From the NCBI GenBank assembly GCA_002342205.1, contig DDPN01000109.1, positions 1,882-11,882 of the forward strand: DNA of 10,001 nt, in the 5' to 3' direction. The notes under the pieces are model-generated. The model ran no database searches. It worked only from the letters and a program-made list of their open reading frames with translations, and was not told the DNA's origin. Shown here one piece after another: positions 7,009 through 10,001 of this stretch. The DNA comes from Chitinophagaceae bacterium UBA2467. GTDB taxonomy: Bacteria; Bacteroidota; Bacteroidia; Chitinophagales; Chitinophagaceae. Each line of letters starts with the position of its first letter. The stretch's first letter is position 1. Both the position numbers and the translations under genes were made by a program.

Positions 7009-7413
7009 TTAAGATCGGTGTGTTTGTACCCACTCCCGTATGTAGGATGCAATTTCTTGTGTGCCTGTTCCCGGGTGGAATAGTTTTCCTACTCCAAGTT
7101 GTTGGAGTGCTGTTGCGTCTTCCTCCGGAATAATTCCACCTCCGGTGAGGAGTACATCATTCAGCCCTTTTTCTTTTAGCAGCGATATAATTTTGGGGAA
7201 TACTGTGTTATGTGCGCCTGATAAAATTGAAATACCAATAGCATCCACGTCTTCTTGGAGGGCTGTGTTCACGACCATTTCAGGAGTTTGTCGTAGACCA
7301 GTATAAATTACTTCCATCCCCGCATCTCGTAATGCAGTCGCAATTACTTTCGCTCCACGGTCATGTCCGTCGAGACCCACTTTTGCTACTAATACTCGTA
7401 CAGGTCTTTTCAT
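7009..7413 (-). CDS. Stand-alone cobalamin-binding small subunit of an acyl-CoA mutase (methylmalonyl-/isobutyryl-CoA mutase type)
   Basis: The 134-residue protein is a single B12-binding Rossmann-like domain. It has the base-off/His-on motif DGHDRG (15-20), i.e. DxHxxG with His17 as the lower Co ligand, then SILSGAH (62-68) and the glycine-rich TGGGIIP (90-96) that completes the nucleotide-loop pocket. Overall it closely resembles the C-terminal domain of methylmalonyl-CoA mutase and the separate small subunits IcmB and archaeal-type McmA2, including [15 protein letters not shown] and an 'YTGLxQTPE' block (37-45; here Arg at the variable position, where IcmB as I recall has His). It must pair with a separate substrate-binding large subunit, which is not in the window. 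The ATG at 7413 is 3 bp after the gltX stop, so it is almost certainly co-transcribed. Which carbon-skeleton rearrangement it supports cannot be decided from this subunit alone. Confidence 0.9.
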   Translation of the reverse strand: MKRPVRVLVAKVGLDGHDRGAKVIATALRDAGMEVIYTGLRQTPEMVVNTALQEDVDAIGISILSGAHNTVFPKIISLLKEKGLNDVLLTGGGIIPEEDATALQQLGVGKLFHPGTGTQEIASYIREWVQTHRS

Positions 7414-7416
7414 CGC

Positions 7417-8949
7417 TTAAATTCCTTTCAAAATTAACTGCTTTGCCTGAACTAGTCGTTGGAGGGTTTCTTGTTGACCTAGTAAGGCAGCAATATCAAA
7501 AACACCTGGACCAAATTTGCCTCCTACTAACATAATACGAAGCGGAAGCATCAATTCACCCACTTTTAATGATTGGCTCAAGGCCAGATCTTTCAAGATT
7601 TTCTCTAATTCTTGCGCTGTCCATTGATGCGTTTGTTCATAGTAATGGATGAGGCTTGAAAAAAAGGCTTCTTTTTCTGGCGACCATTTAGATAAGATAG
7701 AAGCCGTATCAATTTGGGAAGGTCTTTCAAAAAAGAAACGACTTTGTTCTACAAAATCTGAAAGTAATGTGCAACGCTCTTTTACCAAATCAATCACTTT
7801 TTCTAATTGATCTGTATCTGCAACAATAAGATTTGCTTTTTCAAATTGATTGCGAACGAAGGGGAGTAAACGACTGGCAGAACTTTTTTTGATCCATTCG
7901 TGGTTGAACCATTTTGCTTTTTCGTAATCAAACTTTGCGCCACTGCTATGCACGCGCTCCATTGAAAAAGCGTTAATTAATTCATCTATCGCGTATACTT
8001 CTTTTTCTGTTCCTTCATTCCAGCCTAACAAGGCTAGTAAATTGACAAATGCTTCAGGCAAAAATCCTTTTTCTTTAAACCCTTCTGTTAGTTCTCCTGA
8101 TTTTGGATCCTTCCAATTCATGGCAAACACCGGAAACCCATATTTTGCTCCATCTCTTTTGCTCAGTTTACCTGTGGGTCCAAGAATAAGAGGGAAGTGC
8201 GCCCACTGCGGCATATGTTCCCAGCCAAATAAATATTGCCACACTAATAAATGCACAGGAGCCGAGGGTAACCATTCTTCACCTCGAAATGCATGTGTAA
8301 TTTTCATGAGATAATCGTCCACTACCACAGCTAAATGATACGTGGGCATTCCATCTGCTTTTAGCAATACTTTATCATCTACAGTTGAAGTGTCAAATGA
8401 AACTTCTCCTCGAATTAGGTCAGTAAAACTCAATGTCTTTCCCTCCGGCATTTTTATACGGATAACATGCGGAGTATTTTGATCCAATAAGTTTTTTACT
8501 TCGGCTTCTGTCAGCGTAAGAGAGTTGCGCATTTTATGACGCAGATGCTGATCATATTGTGGCGAGGGATTTTCGGCGGTTTTATTTTTTTCTCGCATCT
8601 GCTCCAATTCTTCTGGTGTGTCAAATGCGTAGTAAGCGTGTCCTTGATCAATTAATTGTTGCGCATATTTTTTATATAGGGCCTTTCGTTCACTTTGTCG
8701 GTAAGGTCCAACGTTTCCTCCATGCTGTACACTTTCATCAGGCTCAAGTCCACACCAACGCAAGCAATCAAAAATATACTCCTCTGCACCGGGTACGTAA
8801 CGACTCTGATCGGTATCTTCTATACGGACGATAAAATCTCCTCCGTGTTTTTTTGCAAATAAATAGTTGTATAACACGGTTCTGACGCCTCCTAAATGTA
8901 AACCACCTGTTGGGCTAGGTGCGAACCGAACGCGGACCTTCTTACTCAT
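7417..8949 (-). CDS. gltX: Glutamyl-tRNA synthetase
   Basis: GltX charges tRNA-Glu with glutamate in an ATP-dependent cytosolic reaction. The 510-residue product is a class I synthetase. The Rossmann catalytic domain begins FAPSPTGGLHLGGVRT (9-24, with HLGG as the HIGH motif), then RIEDTDQSR (42-50), KADGMPTYHLAVV (197-209), FRGEEWLPS (221-229) and KLSKRDGA (261-268, the KMSKS loop). The helical anticodon-binding domain follows (about 330-510), with GWNEGTEKE at 309-317. The frame is open upstream to an ATG at 9030, but that adds 27 non-family residues and would overlap the divergent deacetylase gene. The ATG at 8949 puts the first motif at the usual place and coincides with the end of a strong promoter-like element. 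It is the first gene of the proposed operon gltX, B12 subunit, enoyl-CoA hydratase, fumC, lspA. Confidence 0.97.
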   Translation of the reverse strand: MSKKVRVRFAPSPTGGLHLGGVRTVLYNYLFAKKHGGDFIVRIEDTDQSRYVPGAEEYIFDCLRWCGLEPDESVQHGGNVGPYRQSERKALYKKYAQQLIDQGHAYYAFDTPEELEQMREKNKTAENPSPQYDQHLRHKMRNSLTLTEAEVKNLLDQNTPHVIRIKMPEGKTLSFTDLIRGEVSFDTSTVDDKVLLKADGMPTYHLAVVVDDYLMKITHAFRGEEWLPSAPVHLLVWQYLFGWEHMPQWAHFPLILGPTGKLSKRDGAKYGFPVFAMNWKDPKSGELTEGFKEKGFLPEAFVNLLALLGWNEGTEKEVYAIDELINAFSMERVHSSGAKFDYEKAKWFNHEWIKKSSASRLLPFVRNQFEKANLIVADTDQLEKVIDLVKERCTLLSDFVEQSRFFFERPSQIDTASILSKWSPEKEAFFSSLIHYYEQTHQWTAQELEKILKDLALSQSLKVGELMLPLRIMLVGGKFGPGVFDIAALLGQQETLQRLVQAKQLILKGI

Positions 8950-8961
8950 AGTGCAAAGATA
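8950..8961 (-). promoter_or_regulatory. gltX promoter -7 element, predicted leaderless start
   Basis: On the reverse strand TATCTTTG (8961 down to 8954) matches TAnnTTTG and is followed by CACT and then the gltX ATG at 8949. With the usual few bases between the -7 element and the transcription start, the mRNA would begin at or within a base or two of the start codon. No clear -33 TTG is seen; TTC at 8986-8984 is the nearest candidate, with a 22-base spacer. Confidence 0.65.
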
Positions 8962-8968
8962 AACGATG

Positions 8969-8992
8969 CCCTGCCTTTCCCGGGAATCAGGG
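8969..8992. promoter_or_regulatory. Nested dyads between divergent promoters, possible operator
   Basis: A 10-bp palindrome TTCCCGGGAA (8977-8986) lies inside a second dyad, CCCTG (8969-8973) and CAGGG (8988-8992). Both are centred within about 2 bp of the centre of the large inverted repeat, and the patch is more G+C-rich than its surroundings. It lies where RNA polymerase would contact the -33 regions of both promoters, so a shared regulator site is possible, but no known operator is recognised. Confidence 0.35.
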
Positions 8993-8997
8993 TCTGC

Positions 8998-9009
8998 TAT
9001 CTTTGCACT
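8998..9009 (+). promoter_or_regulatory. Deacetylase (9010) promoter -7 element, predicted leaderless start
   Basis: TATCTTTG at 8998-9005 matches the Bacteroidota -7 consensus and is followed by CACT and the ATG at 9010. Transcription is therefore expected to start at or next to the start codon. A TTTC at 8976-8979 is the closest -33 candidate (18-base spacer to the -7 element), without the expected TTG. Confidence 0.65.
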
Positions 9010-9648
9010 ATGTATCGCTATTTTGTACATCCTCCCGCTTGGCTAAGAGCATTTTATCCAAAACGGATCTGGAGGGGAGATACAAGTGCCCCCACTATTT
9101 ACCTGACTTTTGATGATGGTCCTCATCCAGAAATTACACCATTTGTGTTGGAGCAGTTAGCGGCATACCATGCAAAGGCTTCTTTTTTTTGTATTGGGAA
9201 TAGGGTAGAGCGCTATCCCTCAATTTTTCAGATGATAGTAGCGCAAGGTCATTCTGTAGGTAATCACACCATGCATCATCTGAATGGATGGCGAACTGGT
9301 ACCTCACTTTATTTGCAGAATGTGGCCAAGGCAAGCGAACTGATCAACAGTAATTTATTCAGACCTCCCTATGGAAAAATGAATATTGCTCAAGCAAGAG
9401 GTATTGCGAGTGCTATGCAGAAGCCCCATTCTAAAATTGTGATGTGGGATATTTTGAGTGCTGATTTTGACACTCGATTAACCGGCGAAGACTGTTTTGC
9501 AATTTGTAAAAAGCACCTTCGACCAGGTTCAATCATTGTGATGCATGATAGTGAGAAGGCTTGGCCTAGGTTGTCCTATTTACTTCCTCATTTATTAGCG
9601 TATGCTTCAAAAGAGGGTTTTACATTTGCACCCTTATCTGTCAACTAA
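9010..9648 (+). CDS. Polysaccharide deacetylase (NodB-type, carbohydrate esterase 4 family)
   Basis: This 212-residue protein is a compact NodB-homology domain, a metal-dependent enzyme type that removes N- or O-acetyl groups from sugars such as those of peptidoglycan, chitin or xylan. All five CE4 motifs are visible: TFDDGPHP (33-40) with Asp35 and Asp36, NHTMHH (85-90) with the His86/His90 metal pair, RPPYG (118-122), MWDILSADFD (145-154) with Asp147, and VMHDS (177-181) with His179. Catalytic competence is therefore likely. There is no signal peptide, lipobox or membrane helix; the N-terminus (MYRYFVHPPAWLRAFYP) is aromatic but too interrupted for a secretion signal. It may act in the cytoplasm, or the real export route is not visible. 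The ATG is fixed by the promoter element directly before it. The TatD-family gene follows after 6 bp, so the two are probably co-transcribed. The substrate is unknown. Confidence 0.92.
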   Translation: MYRYFVHPPAWLRAFYPKRIWRGDTSAPTIYLTFDDGPHPEITPFVLEQLAAYHAKASFFCIGNRVERYPSIFQMIVAQGHSVGNHTMHHLNGWRTGTSLYLQNVAKASELINSNLFRPPYGKMNIAQARGIASAMQKPHSKIVMWDILSADFDTRLTGEDCFAICKKHLRPGSIIVMHDSEKAWPRLSYLLPHLLAYASKEGFTFAPLSVN

Positions 9649-9654
9649 TTTTTC

Positions 9655-10001
9655 ATGCCTGGTTTCATTGATACACATACACATCTTTATCTTGAAGAAT
9701 TTGATAATGATCGTTCGGTCATGTTAGAACGTGCTCGTTTGGCAGGGGTCAATCAATTTTATCTTCCTGCAATTGACTCAGCTACCCACGATGCGTTGAT
9801 TACGATGGAGACAACTTTTCCTTTTTGTAAAGCTATGATGGGGGTTCATCCTTGTTCAATTAAAGAAAATTATCAAGAAGAACTGGCTATTGCACAACAA
9901 TATTGGGAGAAAAGAAATTTTGTAGCTGTCGGCGAAATTGGATTGGACTTTTATTGGGATCGAACTTTTGAAAAAGAGCAGTTGGAAGCATTTCGTATTC
10001 A
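9655..10001 (+). CDS. TatD-family metal-dependent hydrolase, N-terminal part (3' truncated)
   Basis: An open frame from the ATG at 9655 runs off the right edge, giving 115 complete codons of a protein usually about 210-260 residues long. Visible motifs of the TatD amidohydrolase-type TIM barrel: the first metal site FIDTHTHL (4-11) with His8 and His10, MGVHPC (62-67) with His65, and AVGEIGLDFYWD (91-102) with Glu94, a bridging metal ligand. The later His and Asp ligands lie beyond the window. TatD proteins are Mg2+-dependent DNases/exonucleases in the cases studied, and many members are unassigned hydrolases. The start is well fixed: the deacetylase stop (TAA, 9646-9648) is in the same frame just upstream, so no longer start is possible. 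The 6-bp gap suggests translation coupled to the deacetylase gene. Confidence 0.92.
   Translation, partial: MPGFIDTHTHLYLEEFDNDRSVMLERARLAGVNQFYLPAIDSATHDALITMETTFPFCKAMMGVHPCSIKENYQEELAIAQQYWEKRNFVAVGEIGLDFYWDRTFEKEQLEAFRI

Larger units (their letters stand above)
8947..9012. repeat. Perfect 15-bp inverted repeat spanning the divergent gltX / deacetylase start region
   Basis: The left arm 8947-8961 and the right arm 8998-9012 are exact reverse complements (right arm TATCTTTGCACTATG), separated by 36 bp. Each arm starts with a TAnnTTTG -7 element and ends with the ATG of the gene read away from the centre. The symmetry stops at the bases just outside each ATG and just inside each TAT. Confidence 0.95.

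Noticed and set aside
6998..7033. Longer enoyl-CoA hydratase start (ATG at 7033)
   Set aside because: It would overlap the B12-subunit gene by 25 bases and add a non-conserved leader; the ATG at 6997 gives the usual family length.
7429..7436. TAATTTTG on the reverse strand just before the B12-subunit gene
   Set aside because: It fits TAnnTTTG, but it lies inside the gltX coding end in A+T-rich sequence, has no -33 partner, and the genes are only 3 bp apart, so a chance match is more likely.
8950..9030. Longer gltX start (ATG at 9030) adding 27 residues
   Set aside because: The extra residues are not typical of GluRS, would overlap the divergent deacetylase coding region, and lie upstream of the -7 element that ends at the 8949 ATG.
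1..10001. Mobile elements, CRISPR arrays, tRNA/rRNA genes, phage or defence genes
   Set aside because: I found no transposase or integrase, no spaced direct repeats, no tRNA-like cloverleaf, and no gene without a housekeeping or metabolic explanation. All intergenic gaps are 60 bp or less.

Overview
The window looks like ordinary chromosomal DNA from a member of the Bacteroidota, probably near Chitinophagaceae or another gliding lineage. The evidence is a gldG-type gliding gene, the fused MurF/alanine racemase typical of this phylum, a long-form LspA, A+T-rich coding sequence, and Bacteroidota-type -7 promoter elements (TAnnTTTG) instead of the sigma70 pattern. The genus-level guess is inference.

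Layout. (1) A forward-strand block at 1-4079 holds the 3' end of gldG, a TerC-family membrane protein, and a bifunctional murF-alr gene starting at GTG. Gaps are 30 and 21 bp, so co-transcription is likely. (2) A reverse-strand block at 8949-4080 reads, in transcription order, gltX, a stand-alone B12-binding mutase subunit, an enoyl-CoA hydratase, fumC and lspA. Gaps are 3, 11, 27 and 2 bp, which looks like one operon with possible internal promoters. (3) A 60-bp divergent promoter region at 8950-9009 separates gltX from a forward block. That block holds a NodB-type polysaccharide deacetylase and, 6 bp later, the 5' part of a TatD-family hydrolase that runs off the right edge. No intergenic stretch exceeds 60 bp.

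Functional themes. The left block joins envelope functions: the gliding/ABC transporter component, membrane ion handling, D-Ala production, and D-Ala-D-Ala ligation to the peptidoglycan precursor. The gltX operon mixes translation, acyl-CoA and mutase chemistry, the TCA cycle and lipoprotein maturation.

I see no mobile element, CRISPR array, tRNA, rRNA or clear foreign island, and no convincing new system. The most interesting signals are small. The gltX and deacetylase start codons each end one arm of a perfect 15-bp inverted repeat, and each arm contains a -7 element, so both mRNAs are predicted to be leaderless. Dyad symmetries are nested between those promoters. The middle of the MurF half is shortened. 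An orphan coenzyme-B12 mutase small subunit sits beside a crotonase-family gene. Two convergent genes abut stop to stop with no space between them.
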